64,000 bases of DNA from Paraspadella gotoi (GCA_051294375.1 CM119269.1:1069037-1133036), one strand, 5' to 3'. Shown: positions 22,220 through 34,114, numbered from the stretch's first letter. Translations and numbers: made by a program. Notes: generated by a model not told the origin, from the sequence alone.

Positions 22220-22560
22220 AATCGCGAGTCTTTTGTTTTTTCAAAGTTTATATAAATCTTTCTGTGAAACGCTGGCGACATCTCGACGCAGCTGGCGCAA
22301 AACCGGAAGTGAGCTTTAACTCGGAATCGATCGGCCGACGAAATCGCGAACGGGCGACGGTTTTTATTTATTGAATAAACGCGAAAGGGAAATTGGTTTT
22401 TATTCTCGACGACAGTGGGGTTCCCTCCTCGCGCGCCAGATGGCGGGAGGAAGGTCAGGAAATTATCGAACTTTCTCCCATCGCTTGTGCGCCGGTCGCG
22501 GAGAGATATCGATCCAAACCCAGAAAAAGAAAAAAAGGATTACAAAACAAAAACAAACAA
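22220..22560 (+). other. CpG-rich non-repeat segment with GCGCCAGATGGCGGG
   Basis: Unique-looking CpG-containing DNA with a GCCAGATGGCGG motif and several CGCGAA steps. It could be promoter or 5' UTR. Two overlapping short frames (78 and 67 codons) look random. Present again, inverted, near 36.5-36.85 kb. Confidence 0.3.
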
Positions 22561-22582
22561 AAAAATGTAATAAACAAATGTG

Positions 22583-22939
22583 TTGCGCCGCAGTGACTGC
22601 CTCATGACATGACGTGACTATAATAACTTTCTAAGCCCGTATAGTTATGACATGCACTGCATCAAAATTCCATCTTTTATTCNNNNNNNNNNNNNNNNNN
22701 NNNNNNNTATTCCTTATAGTTTTAGGAATTTTCTGAAGGCGGCGCTAGCAGTCCCTTAGATTTGAGCTTTTTTTTCTGTCTTAACATAAGAGCAACCAAC
22801 TATAGGCAAATGATATCATTTTTAACGAAAGTAGGACAGACCGCAGACAGACATACCGACGACTCGACCGACCGGCAGACCGACCGACCGGCAGACCGAC
22901 CCGACTTTATAGAGTGCTCCGCGGGTACTCGCGGCGCAA
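22583..22939 (+). mobile_element. TIR element, full-length copy 4 (contains a gap)
   Basis: Bounded by TTGCGCCGCAGTGAC on the left and GTACTCGCGGCGCAA on the right, an imperfect terminal inverted repeat of about 15 bp. Inside are GGCGGCGCTAGCAGTCCC, a GACCGACCGGCAGACC repeat (22850-22910) and a TAAGAGCAACC block. It has no open frame, so it is a non-autonomous DNA element. Target-site duplications are not clear. Counting the 25 N it is 357 bp; its inverted copy is 325 bp. Confidence 0.8.
22683..22707. other. Assembly gap, 25 N, probably spurious
   Basis: The left side ends CATCTTTTATTC and the right side starts TATTCCTTATAG. The uninterrupted inverted copy reads through this junction with only one TATTC, so the flanks overlap and no sequence is missing. 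Confidence 0.9.
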
Positions 22940-24296
22940 ATAAAAAACACGAGCTTCATTCCGTCAATTCGTTCGTTGAAGGATATTGTACTTGTCTCAA
23001 TTTATTTCCACTCAAAAAAACCGAACTATCTGATTCTCAGTCCGATCCGAGATTAAAAATGTTCACGAACTTTTCGCTGGTAATGCGGGAGTTCAAAAAA
23101 AAAAATCATTTTGAAATTTGATGATTTTAGAAGGATATTACTACAAAGAAAAGAAATTTTTACTAACTGTTAATAAAAATTTTTAAAGGATTTCAAAAAT
23201 TTAAAGGCAAATAATGTTTCAATCGCTTCAATCTTTTCATCACTTCAAACGAGTCCCTCGATTTCCCCCCAAAATTATGATAACCCCTACCAGGTCCCCG
23301 ATGCCCCCGTCTCTAACCCCCCCCCCACCCCCGCACTTTCCCGTTCCCCCTTTCCCTCGATCCCTTTTTAGAGACGGGGAGATTATTTCATCTCCCATTT
23401 GCCTCCGACGAAGCTTCGACTAAAAAAAAAAAAAAATCCCCGACGCCGAAGTGGGGATCGAAAACTTGATCCCAAAGATTCGAGCGGAGATTTTCTCTCT
23501 CTCTCTCTCTCTCTCTTCTCTCCCTCTCTCTCTCTCTCTTCTCTCTCTCTGTCTCTCTCTCTCTTTCCCTCTTTTTGAATGGAGTTTCTAGCAAAGTCAG
23601 TGATGGCATCTTTTTTTAATGGGCTCCTGATTGGACTCGCCGGTGAGCCGGAGTTATTTTTTTTTTCTCTCTCTGATATATTTCTTTTTGAAAAGAAGCA
23701 AAGGTCTTTTTTCTTTGACTGGGTAAAATTATCTCGGAATTGGCGGAACGAAGAACGGAAAAGAGCAAGAACGTGTAATTTAAAAGCAGCTTATTTAATA
23801 AAAATCAGGATAAAAGGCATCATAAGCGAAAAAATATTCGTTAAAAAAAACTTTTTTATGATTTTTTTTCTTCGTTTCATCGAAGTTTTCTCGTCTGAAC
23901 TGAACAAACTGACCCCTCAACGGAATTTGAAAAATGGAATATTTGACCGAAAGATCTTTGAGCATATTTGAAAAAAATCGTATTTTCCGGATGATAAACC
24001 CGATGGCAACCTTTTATTCTCTGTCTCGCCGGGTCCCCTTTAAGTCCAGGTCAATGTCCTTTTAATGCCTCCATTAATCTGCCTTTATTGTCTTGTGAAT
24101 GCTCCTTCTTCCTTCCGGCCTTTATCTATGGTTCTTCTTAAACTGCCGACAACGAAGGCCCCCTCTTAAAAAAAATCCTTGCTTTTTTAATCTGCTCAAC
24201 GAGACTGAACGTATTATAAATCTATGTGCATTTAGTATAATCTAAGCTGGATATATAATCTTCGTAACACCTACTTTCATTTTGGGGTCTCAGTGA

Positions 24297-24359
24297 GTTC
24301 AGTTCAGCTCAGTTTCAGTTCAGTTCAGTTTCAGTTCAGTTCAGTTTCAGTCAGTTTCG
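24297..24359. repeat. (CAGTT)n minisatellite
   Basis: Irregular CAGTTCAGTT/CAGTTTCAGTT units; the duplicate copy is at 34907-34968. Confidence 0.9.
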
Positions 24360-24696
24360 AAATGTTAAAATTACAACATGTTCTTTTTATAGACTGATAA
24401 CGTTTCCCAATAAGTCTTTTAATTAACCTTTTTAATGTTCACCAGCTAATGTCTTAGGATTGGATTTTCCATCAACTATACATCCTTATCGACTAAGGAA
24501 AAAGCAAAGGACACATGATTTTTTCTACACCAAGGCCTTGAGTTCCGTCCCGATGTTAAACTACTCTGGTTTTCGATTTTTGATTTAAGGTCACGGGATT
24601 TTTTATCATTTATTGAATTGAGGACAGAAAATAGTCTTGCGAGAAAAGCGGTTGTATTTTTCAATACCTAACGATATAAACAGAATAAAAAGAAGC

Positions 24697-24729
24697 AACA
24701 ACGACGACGACGACGACGACGACGACGAG
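24697..24729. repeat. (ACG)n microsatellite
   Basis: About ten ACG units. An inverse (CGT)n run lies 410 bp away at 25137. Confidence 0.95.
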
Positions 24730-24941
24730 ACAGCCAAATTTTCCCGGCCTGCAAATGACAAGGGCTTGACCCTCCCATAAAACGAAGGTCGACGCCCCCC
24801 CTGCCCTCAAATACGCAGTATTATTCTTTTTTACGATAAACAAAATATAGGTGAAAAAGAATCAATTTTCTCTTTCGACGCCAACTCTTTCAATTTTTTT
24901 TCTCTCTCTATTGATTGTCCTTGCGCCCTCCCTTCTTAAAA

Positions 24942-24973
<32 letters not shown>

Positions 24974-25136
24974 AAAAAATCAATGCAGACCGCTTCCCCC
25001 CCTTTCTGGCCTTCCGCCCCCCTCCCGCCCCCTTCTACCCCCCTCCGCTGTATTCAGCAATTTTTACCCATTTTCGCCATTTCTCTTTTTCCCATTATTC
25101 AGCCTTTTTTCGTGTTTTATTCGTGGCTTTTATACA

Positions 25137-25167
25137 TCGTCGTCGTCGTCGTCGTCGTCGTCGTCGG
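25137..25167. repeat. (CGT)n microsatellite
   Basis: About ten CGT units, the reverse complement of the run at 24697. Confidence 0.95.
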
Positions 25168-25549
25168 TCGTTACCTTGTCGTCTCATCGTCGTCGTTTAT
25201 TCAGATTTCGATAGAAATTCGCCTCAGATGAAAACACAGGAAGTTTTTTTTTTTAACCGACAACGAAGGTGGAAGGGATCGATCTTTCAGTTCGGAGTAT
25301 CGAATCAATCCTTCGGTCTAAGTCATTAGCCATGGTTTGGGTCTGGGGAGGATGGGGAAATAGAGAGAACGGGTGGGTTGAAGCACCTCCATTCTCCCAT
25401 TTTGGGAGGATCGCAAAACCGTTGGGTATGTTAAAGTAAGATGAAACCCTTTGCTTTTTAAATTTCACTTTTTTCCCTTTTTTCTCCGACTATCACTCTC
25501 TCCCTTCTTTTTTCATAATCTTTTCCCGGTATTAATATTGAATGAAGCA

Positions 25550-25930
25550 GAATTCTCGCTCGCGCTCGGGCAACCCTCGTTTTGGGTCGCTGCCTGGGGC
25601 GCGGCCACTTGCCGCAGCTCGCCGCACCTACCCGGCCCATGGGCGAAAACCGTCCGCCTGATGTCGGCTCTCGACCCCATATTTCTTTATTTTGGTCGAT
25701 ATGTGATGACACCCCAAAGCACGCCGCTCGAGGAATCTGACGGATGCGCGGTCGCCGGTGTGTGGGTCGGTCGTGGATGGCGTGACAGGGAGTCGACGCC
25801 GGGGGGCGTTTCGCGCGTCATTTGTCCCACACCTCGATAAGTTCGCCCTTTATTAGGCGATGATTGAGAGAAACGGGGTGCGCCGGACCGCATTGACGTT
25901 CATTGCGTGTTATGTCGGGAACCGGGAGAA
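25550..25930. other. CpG-dense segment without a recognisable gene
   Basis: Unusually rich in CG steps compared with its surroundings (CTCGCTCGCGCTCGGGC, GCGCGGCCACTTGCCGCAGC and similar). Open frames on both strands (129 and 84 codons) have no domain-like content. It may be an unmethylated promoter or exon-rich patch; only composition supports this. Confidence 0.35.
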
Positions 25931-26184
25931 AATAAAACGGCGTTATAATAGTATGGAAACTTTCTTGTCGTTATGTTGTTTGTCCCCGTTCTCTCTCGCT
26001 CTCCAGTTTTGGACTTTTTTATTGACGAGGGATGGGAATCTTATTTGGGCGATCTATCGTCAGCTTGATTTGGTGGGCCTTTTTTTTTAGTGAGGGGGAG
26101 GCGAATCACGAAAAGGTTTTTTTTTCCTGACGTGGCGATCCAATGGAATCTGACGGAATCATTGGTTAAAATTGTTAGGGAAGA

Positions 26185-26420
26185 AACTATAAGTTTGGGG
26201 TGTATCGGAAGCTGAAGAAGATAAAGGGGGCGGGTCCAAGGGAAGTGAAAGAGATAAGTTTAAAAGTCGAAAAGCAGGCGAGTAATAGTAGGGCGGCGGG
26301 GAGAGTCAGTCGGGAGGAAAAGAGGCTTGGCACATCTAAGCAAGAGGTAGGCGTCGGGCGTCTGGAGGAACTGGTCACGACTTGGAAAGAGGAGAATGAC
26401 GACGGTCGAGGGAGAAGGGC
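26185..26420 (+). CDS. Weak exon candidate with strong donor
   Basis: A charged, helix-like frame (RKLKKIKGAGPREVKEIS and onward to LEELVTTWKEENDDGRGRR) is open for about 78 codons and ends at a textbook donor, GTAAGT at 26421. No convincing polypyrimidine acceptor precedes it, the region is purine-rich, and the reverse strand is open too. I do not recognise the protein. Confidence 0.2.
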
Positions 26421-26699
26421 GGTAAGTTGGGATTGTGAAGGAAGGGAAGGATGGGGAGTGATAGTCGGCGGGTTGAAAGGAGAGGGAGGGGAGTAAGATT
26501 CCAGGTTGAACGCGAGAAGAGAGGAGAAAGGGTGATAAAGTAAAAATTTCTCTGAGTGCGAGGAATCGGGAGGAAAGGCGACGGGTTTCCGCTCGATGCG
26601 AAGAGTAAATCAAACGAGGCCAATTTTTCGAGCGAGGTCGACTTGGTCGAATGGCGCACTCGGCATCTCTCTCTCTCTCTTCCCTTTCCCGGCTTAAAT

Positions 26700-28150
26700 A
26701 ATAACAAGCGTGAATAATTAATGATCTGTAAGGGTCTTATTTGATGAAGAGGCGAGGCAGAGAAAAAGTATTAACTCTGAAACGGAGGTTTCTGCGCAGG
26801 AGAGTCTGAGAACATTTTCTTTTTTCCTCTAACCTAAACATTTATTACTTGTTTGTTGTTGTATCATGAAATGAACCTAATTGCTGGCCGGTAGGCGCAG
26901 GAATTCGAAAGGTGTAGCGAGTTAAAACGGTATATTAATATGCAAATAAGGCACGAAAATCATACGGTATTAAAACAGTAGGGGTAATAACAAGTTTAAA
27001 AGACATAATTAATAAATCAGGTTATTTAAAAAAGAGAGAAAAAGTTTAAAAAAAATATTAAAATCGTGCGGGTCGCAAGTAAAATAATAACCTCTACTGG
27101 GTTTGACAACGGTTTGGCCCGTCTAGTATAAAAGAATGCATATGCGACCTTCTACATACCTACGGACACACGGGCGGTTTCCTCTGGCTCGCGCGGAAAC
27201 GCGCGGTAAATAGAGGTAAATTATCTTCTCCACTTCTCGGACGGTATGGTCCAGGCCCGCCAATCCAGACGGAAGGGGGAAGAAGCTTGCATTTTGCGAT
27301 CCAAAAGCGGAAGGGGAACCGGGCGCGGCCGCAACCACGATACACCCCGCTCCCGCAAGCAGACGCCTTGCGGAGCCGGGGCGCGAGGACAGTTCAGTAA
27401 GAGGACGCCGTGACTGATGAGGGCGGCATTCAGAGCTCTGATCTAGTTGAGTGAAGAGTAAGTGAGTTAGTGCTGCGGTCCAACCTTAACCCGTCTCCGA
27501 AGCGCCGTCCTGGTTGCCTTGGATCACGCCAACTGGACAGGGGAGAGAAGGAGAGGCTAAAGTGGATACGGAGGGCTTCAAAAGAGATCATTAAGGAAGG
27601 GAACAATTCCCGCCGTCCATCACAGGAACCACTGGGTCTCCACAGAAATGAGTCTCTGCTCAATCCGACAAACAGATCCAACTCAGAATAAGAATCAATC
27701 ATTAAATCAAATAAAAGCGACGATCAGCTCGCGCTAAAGTCCAAATCCATACGCAAAAATCTATTCGACTAATCATAATCCGGTCAAGATTAACAATCTA
27801 AATCAAGATTATAAATTCAAATCAGAGCAGCTGGAACGGATGCCGAATCAATACAACAAGCACTATCATGAGCATGCGCAGAGCATTTTAGAGTAATCAT
27901 CTACGAGCCGGGGTCGACGAACATCCGTAGTTGCCCGGGGCTGATAGCAGAATCAGTTGATCAGGGGAGGCGAGGTTCGGCTTCTCGGGATCGTCGCACG
28001 AGCGGCGATCCGGTGGAGGGCGGGAGGGGCAATCAGCCCTCAACTGCCACGTCGTTGGATGTGGGGGCTCCCTCCAATCTGCTGACCGCCAGGAGCATCA
28101 GTCTGAGGATGCTAATTAGCGTGACTGGTTCCCGGATATTCATGTCATCA
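26700..28150 (-). other. Region downstream of the BEL/Pao pol end, no domain seen
   Basis: Minus-strand frames continue for short distances but carry no family motif. A TATAAAAG box at 27126-27133 (plus strand) is the only regulatory-looking element. The stretch may be the 3' non-coding part of the retroelement or unrelated flank. Confidence 0.35.
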
Positions 28151-28199
28151 AGGACAGCTGCTATTAGCCTTTGGGCATTTTCGTTGCCACAGCGTCATC

Positions 28200-30030
28200 A
28201 CCATCAGCTCGAAAAGAAGGCAAACCAAACCCGTAACGAGTCACGGGTGAAGGGCGCCTCTGCCTAAAGCGGATAGCGAAACAATGCACTCTCCGGACAA
28301 TTCCGTCAAGCAGGCTCGTCTCTTCAACTATGCGCATATGTCCAGGCGTCTCTCGCGACAATCTCGTTCACAAAACGAGTACAAGCATCTCCCAATAGAG
28401 AGATTGTGCGCCCGCGACATCCAATTTCCTGGCCGTTTCTGCAAATCTCGGAGATACTCAATACGCCATCTGCTTCAGAAGGAATCGACGAAGAGCTCTG
28501 GCGACTGGTTCATATAGTCTTTCTATAGGGCATGCACCTGACTTCGCCTGGTGGAACCAATCTCCGAGGATGAGAGAGCAGGAACGTTAGGATGGAGAAA
28601 GTCATTAGGTGTAGAGCCCAACGTGTCGCTAGGGATCCGTCCGATGAGTGTCCCCATAGTGATAGGATCGCCGGGTTGAGGATGCCGACGCGACCACAGC
28701 TCGAACATAAGGGTGGTATTGAACACCGTCAGGCCGCAGATCATGGAAACCTCTTAACCGATCAAGAGGCAACCACATGCCCTCCTGTACATGACCTCAA
28801 CCTCAGATCCCACACTCCACACTGGTGCGGTGAGCATGAGGTGGTCGCTAGTTAAAGCGGCCACAAAAACCGCTGGGTTGCAAGTGCTGGCCGTCTGCAA
28901 ACAAGCCTGACGCTTCTCAATACTCTTCCTGTCAACGTCCACACCAGGCGGATGCGGCCCCTTGAAAGTGTTGTGGCGCAATCAGAAACATGTTTGACGG
29001 GGACGTCCTCTGGCTGCAGTCGGCGTTACAAGCCCGGCGGCAGCAACGCCAGAGATGGAACTGTCCGTCTCGCAAGGTTCAACGCCTCAAGTGAACAGCG
29101 CGAGTCCGGAGACAAGTGACGAAAGCCTGCCACCAGCATCTTTGTCAGCTGCTGACGACACGCCAATCGACAACCGGTAAATGGGAACGCAAATGGTCTA
29201 CACCGGTAGAGAGGAATTGGGAGGGGGGCGGATGGCCTCGGTGTCACACGATCGGTCGAAGCGGTGCATTTATCCTGGTCAAGGGTTGCGCTCGGCATCT
29301 TTCGGCAATGAAAACAATGCCTCTCAAGTTATCTGGGTGCAGAGCGCGCCCTAATGATCAGAACTTAGACCGAAGGTTGAGCCAGTGGCCTCCACCCAAT
29401 CCATGCGCCAATCTTCATGATACTTCTGAATAGGTTCCTTGACAAGATGGTGGGACGACTGGGAGCAATGGGTGCTAGTCTGGATACTCCTCGTCCGCTC
29501 TGTGTCAAGTCTGCCCCACCCTAAGGGGTGCCGCATCATCCAACAAGGGTCAAGCTTTCTCAGAGGCGAATTCCCCGATCGGAAGCTTCGGTCCTCGGCA
29601 TCTCGTCCGAAATCGCCCAAACGCTTCAATTCTGCAGAGAATGAACTGCTGCTGCAATAACCGGACCAGGTCACCTCAGCACGCTCAAGGAGATCAGAGT
29701 ATGCGAGGAACCTTGAAGAGGTGTCCGAAACGCTGCAAGATTGAAATGCGTCGAACCCGCTCGTTTTCCATGTTGAAACATTCCTCAAAGAGCGGTCAAC
29801 AAAGTCCATCTTCACAAGCATAGTAACATTAATTGTACTTCTGGCACGACAGGTAACTTTCTTCGGGCTCTGGGCGTCAATACTGCTGCCCTGGCCAGCA
29901 CTCGGGCAACTCTCGAGAAACTGGGACCTGATGGAGTTGGTCCCCACTTCTCTTCTCATGCAGCCCTCAAGACCCCTGGAACAACATGTCAGCTGGATTA
30001 ATCCGTGGGACATATCGTCCACTGATCAGC
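28200..30030 (-). pseudogene. BEL/Pao integrase region
   Basis: It starts with RYVPRINPADMLFQG (29975-30018), matching the family's WRYVPxxxNPADxxSRG. FEECFNMENERVRRISIL follows near 29.75 kb (the FSSWxRLxRxxAxxLR block), then LDDAAPLRVGQ near 29.53 kb (the LLRVGGRL block) and SSHHLVKEPIQKYHED near 29.43 kb (first half of the HHCC zinc site). At the end, VEETSLLDGIVRRV and PVTRY (28.23-28.34 kb) match the terminal GRVVExxPGxDGxVRxV...RPVTKL block. The catalytic DDE core (28.7-29.3 kb) is too degraded to place residues. Confidence 0.7.
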
Positions 30031-30079
30031 TGCGGCCCTTCCGGCAGGATTCTTTTGTGACGCAGATTCGCATAGAAAA

Positions 30080-30540
30080 GCCTTAAAACGTCTCTGTATT
30101 GGCGAATCTGTTTCAGGACTGCCACCACTTGAGAATCCGGACCACAGAGTCACTGATCTGCTTCTTCATCGAGTTCTTGTTTCTAGCAGACTGTAGAGGT
30201 GGCAACCGCCACCCTGCGCAGCAGTCAATTCAAGACGCGGGAGTGTCTCCTACAGCCTTGTTTCTCTGATTAGATGGGTGCCAGTAGCCCTCGATCGCGA
30301 GTCACAAACACATATGGACTTTGGCCAGTGACACTCACAAAGCGAAGATAAGCACCGCACCATAATCTTCCATGGAGGCACACCAAACCAGGCTGGGCTG
30401 GCCTGTCAGCAACCACTCCAAACTCGGATGGGAAGATGGTATCTCCTGAGCCTTAATTTTTCCAATCTGGGCACGGAGAGCTCCCATTCGCATGAACAAA
30501 TCTAACTCATCTTGGGCCAGGATCATCCCCATATTGCACC
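30080..30540 (-). pseudogene. BEL/Pao RNase H-like region
   Basis: The minus strand reads SLVWCASMEDYGAVLIF near 30335-30400, matching the family motif (HGFCDASExAYGAVxY). Next comes ETLPRLELTAAQGGG at about 30200-30245, where PRLELxAA is a BEL/Pao hallmark, and then VTLWSGFSS near 30150, like VTLWSDS. Frame changes separate the pieces. Confidence 0.75.
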
Positions 30541-31619
30541 CTTCTCACACATGAGCGCTGGGAAGTATACGCTTTTGGCAAAAAGAGGCAGGAAGGACGA
30601 TTCTAGAGGTCATACAGGGATGCACCACACCCATCGAACTGCCTCTAGTCCTCAACTTCTCACCCCCTCCTAAAGGGTGATCCACCTTAAAGCCAAATCA
30701 TCTTGCCTGATCATTAAGCTAACGCCAAGGGCCTTTTGTCCCATCAAGCTCATCAGGATTCCTTCACCTCTTCAGGGTATGATGGCCCACAATCTCCAAT
30801 CGCCTGCCGACCTCAGGGGTCATCGATCGCCATTGTGTGGGAGTTGAAACCCACCAGGCGGGCAAACGAACTCCTGCAGGTTCCAATGTGAGCTTCTTTT
30901 AGCATCTTCAAACCAGAATGCCTATTCGACCATGTTCATAATGTCCATTCCGGACAGAATACAAGTCCGCTTACTGCGCGTCAATCGGGTCGACAGGGAT
31001 GGTATTTGTCACGACGTAGCGGTAGGCCAGGTAGCTTAACCACAAATGCACAGCAGATGGGAAGGGCTTTAAACCGAACACAGGTCAGAGGACTTGTGAG
31101 GGTCCAAGGGCTCGAAAAGGGAGACCTCAAAATCACGCTCAAAGGCAAACCTCAAGCTCCCTGTGCGGGGAAGGTGGAAACCCTCACTCTGATGAAGAAA
31201 CCTTGTTTCAACCGCTAGGATGGCCCGGCTCAGCACTATAGGCTTTTTTCCCGATAAGCGCAGCCCACATGATGCGGATATATAAACGATTGCTCGTTCA
31301 CAGTCCCGTCGCGGGAATGCGCGTTGAGAGGTCGGGCACCTGGCCGGCCCATGCTGGATTGGACCGTGCCATGAGCTGACTATTCAAACTTACTCTCTTA
31401 CTTCGAGCATTTAGCATCATGGGCAATTCCTGACCTTCCCAGGCTTATTCAATCTCCTACGAACGAAGGCATATGGGCATTGTCCAGATTGGCTGAAGAG
31501 GATCAATGAAAAACTTCTGAGATCTCAGAGGACGACTCTTCATCAAACCGACTCTTTGACAATCCCATCACTATGTCAAAGGCTCACAGAGGATCGCGAA
31601 GGCATTAGGGGTCAAATGG

Positions 31620-32250
31620 GCTTTTTTTGATTCTTCGCTCTCTTAATAGCGCAATGCACGGATGGTCAACCTTAGAAGGTTTCATCCGCAGGAGAGCTTT
31701 AGGGCCCCTTTCCATATGGGGAGAGGGCACCGAAAATGCCCATCACCATTTCAACATTGATTGCCTGAAGACTTCTTCAGCTGCCAAATCATCTCTAGAA
31801 TCGACACCATTCCTGTCTCATGAGCCAACAGGTTCACCAAATCCACCAGCTCTGAGCAACAGAGACTGTCTGCAACCACGGTCGAGAAAACAGCTTTCCC
31901 TGACTCCAGAATCACATTGTCCAGCAGCGTGATAATGGCTGGACAAAAAGACAGGCTGAGCCGGGAGAGGTTTAGAGGCTCGACCAGAGGTAAACAGTCC
32001 AAGCCTCCAGATCAGCGCGTCTTCAGCGCTGTCAGGCCGACTTGGCTCCATGCTGACACAGAGGTAAGAGGGCTGCGGATACAGCTGCCGGGCCTTTATC
32101 GGTCAGGTTGCAAGCCGGAAGTCCATATACAGCGCGAGCCTTCATCAGCACCCCATGAATTCGCGCTGGCGATTCTGAACATCCTCAACAGCAGAAGAGC
32201 TGGAGGATTCATACTCTCTGCTCACACAAATGTTAGGGTTTGAATCTATC
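31620..32250 (-). pseudogene. BEL/Pao reverse-transcriptase region (degraded)
   Basis: Minus-strand pieces such as LLDNVILESGKAVFSTVV and, in another frame, LLLRAGGFGEP fit the region around and after the family's YVDD box and GGF.L.KW motif. The catalytic YVDD is not intact in the sequence as given, and motif order rather than sequence similarity carries this call. Confidence 0.4.
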
Positions 32251-32499
32251 TAGCTCACGACAACGTAGGCGAGCAGAGCCATCGGATTGTCCATTGTCAG
32301 GCGTAAGTTGGTGCGACATAGTATGTGTGCCAAAAATCGCCACTCGCCATGATCACAATCATCTCATTCTGTCACGTCATAAAGGCCACCTCATGGACAG
32401 ATGCGGAAACTTAGTTAAATCTATCTTAGGAATTGAACTCCGATCGGCCTGCTGGTTATATCACATGCCAACGACGTAAGGAATGCCACATACCTCACG

Positions 32500-32700
32500 T
32501 GTAAGCATCTATTGGATTCCAAAGTAGATCAACCTGATACTCTTTCCTCCACAGCTGTGGAGGCCAGAGTCGCACTTGCATCTCCACAGTGAAGTGCTTT
32601 CAAATGCAACGTCCTCACCAACCTTCATACTGCGAGACAGAAAGGGTAGCGGGAGTTTAATGCCGCAGATATCCAACAATGAGGTAAACTTCAAGTTAGC
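32500..32700 (-). pseudogene. Possible BEL/Pao aspartic-protease region
   Basis: A minus-strand frame contains TSLLDICGIKLPLPFLSRSM, which loosely follows the family's LLDSGSQxSFIS pattern at the expected place between Gag and RT. The catalytic D is there but the following residues differ, so the assignment rests mainly on position. Confidence 0.3.
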
Positions 32701-32748
32701 TGTCGAGACCGTTGACCACGAACCGCTACGTCGCTATTCGGACGAATA

Positions 32749-33013
32749 ATGCTGGAGATGAAGCCAACCGTGGCGGTGCGTCCTAGAGACCTGGGGCGGG
32801 TTGAGCATCAAACGGAAGGAGCTCGTGTGGATGTAGATCTGATTCGCGAAGGTAACATCTGCACATCGTCCTTGGGAACACGGCAATGCTGGTCGCCACG
32901 TGTGTCGCTGCGAGCCGCAGAACATCGCGAGCTACGCAGCCGTCGTCCATGTGCTCCGACATCTGGGAAACTCGTGTCAGACACGATTTTGATTTGAACA
33001 AAGGAGACATCAA
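32749..33013 (-). pseudogene. BEL/Pao Gag zinc-knuckle region
   Basis: The minus strand reads MFCGSQRHTW, then LPCSQGRCADV (CSQGRC at 32863-32880), then a degraded HT-containing stretch. In BEL/Pao Gag the pattern is C..C....H....C followed by C..C...HH.LLH, and CSQGRC is a typical second-knuckle start. Intact histidine pairs are not present in one frame. Confidence 0.5.
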
Positions 33014-33596
33014 TAATATTGGTGATTCATGTTTCTTTACATACTGTGACAGAGGTACACGGAATCTTCCCCATCAATTTGGCCACAAGCAGTGGAATTC
33101 AGTCAATGCGCAAGGTGTATTGCTGAATGGGGCCGGTTTGAATCTTTGCTCTCTCGCAACTGTTTTCCCTGACTGCGTCGCTGGCTTTAGGGTCCCACGG
33201 CTGTCTTAATCTACCTTAAGCCACCTAGCAGTTTGGCTGAAAAAGATGCTTGGGCTCGCTTTGGGGACTATCCCAGCAGGTGTACAGGAGTGTTTGATCA
33301 GTTTGAGCAGTTAGAGCAGCAGCCCTTGGCCTTGCAGATGGGGGCTGCTGGGCTTTGCAACGCTTTTACGTTGACGCCAAAAGGAGCATTCCTATCGTCG
33401 AAAGCTCCTGTCATGATAGAGAAAGGAAAGTAAAAGCAGCAAACCCAGCTATAACGATTCAACCTGTGACGTATTCTATGGTGATACTTGTTCGCTTAGG
33501 ACACGAAACACCAGCATCTCTATGAAGGGGACGCTGTGTAGTCTTTCGATGATTTCTCCGGCAGACGTCTAATGGAATCAAACTCTTATATCATGC

Positions 33597-34114
33597 ATGA
33601 AGGATATTGTACTTGTCTCAATTTATTTCCACTCAAAGAACCGAAGTATCTGATTCTCAGTCGATCCGAGATTAAAAATGTTCACGAAACTTTTCGGCTG
33701 GCTAATGCGGGAGTTCAAAAAAAAATCATTTTGAAATTTGATGATTTTAGAAGGATATTACTACAAAGAAAATAGATTTTTACTAAACTGTTAATAAAAA
33801 TTTTTAAAGGATTTCAAAAATTTAAAGGCAAATAATGTTTCAATCGCTTCAATCTTTTCATCACTTCAAACGAGTCCCTCGATTTCCCCCCAAAATTATG
33901 ATAACCCCTACCAGGTCCCCGATGCCCCCGTCTCTAACCCCCCCCCCACCCCCGCACTTTCCCGTTCCCCCTTTCCCTCGATCCCTTTTTAGAGACGGGG
34001 AGATTATTTCATCTCCCATTTGCCTCCGACGAAGCTTCGACTAAAAAAAAAAAAAAATCCCCGACGCCGAAGTGGGGATCGAAAACTTGATCCCAAAGAT
34101 TCGAGCGGAGATTT

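Larger units (their letters stand above)
21752..23500 (+). repeat. Arm of 1.75-kb inverted duplication (partner 35590-37313)
   Basis: The reverse complement of this stretch is found at 35590-37313 with only small indels and substitutions. It includes a full TIR element and the poly-C block CCCCCCCCACCCCCGC. Beyond 22977 it also overlaps the direct duplication with 33597-35575. Confidence 0.85.
22977..24965 (+). repeat. Left copy of a 2-kb direct duplication (partner 33597-35575)
   Basis: From TGAAGGATATTGTACTTG to the (GA)n run, this matches the right copy nearly base for base, apart from one-base indels mainly in homopolymers. It includes the CAGTTC array and the (ACG)n run. The two copies flank about 8.6 kb that holds the BEL/Pao body. 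They may be haplotypic or misassembled copies, or conceivably long terminal repeats. Confidence 0.85.
28200..33500 (-). pseudogene. BEL/Pao LTR-retrotransposon gag-pol remnant
   Basis: On the minus strand the fragments follow BEL/Pao order: a Gag zinc-knuckle region (about 32.75-33.0 kb), a weak aspartic-protease region, a weak reverse-transcriptase region (about 31.5-32.3 kb), a well-supported RNase H-like region and the PRLELTAA signature (30.1-30.55 kb), a RYVPRINPAD block (30.0 kb), then integrase to about 28.2 kb. Stops and frame changes occur about every 100 bp, so it cannot encode a working polyprotein as written. Frequent single-base frame changes could come from old decay or from uncorrected long-read errors. 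It lies between the two copies of a 2-kb direct repeat. BEL/Pao elements are common in animals and absent from plants. Confidence 0.85.

Noticed and set aside
23214-23423. 69-codon Pro-rich ORF conserved in both direct copies
   Set aside because: Identity reflects the recent or artefactual duplication, not selection; the Pro run is a poly-C tract.
24297-24359. CAGTTC array as a telomere or CRISPR-like repeat
   Set aside because: Short irregular pentamer units without spacers; an ordinary minisatellite.
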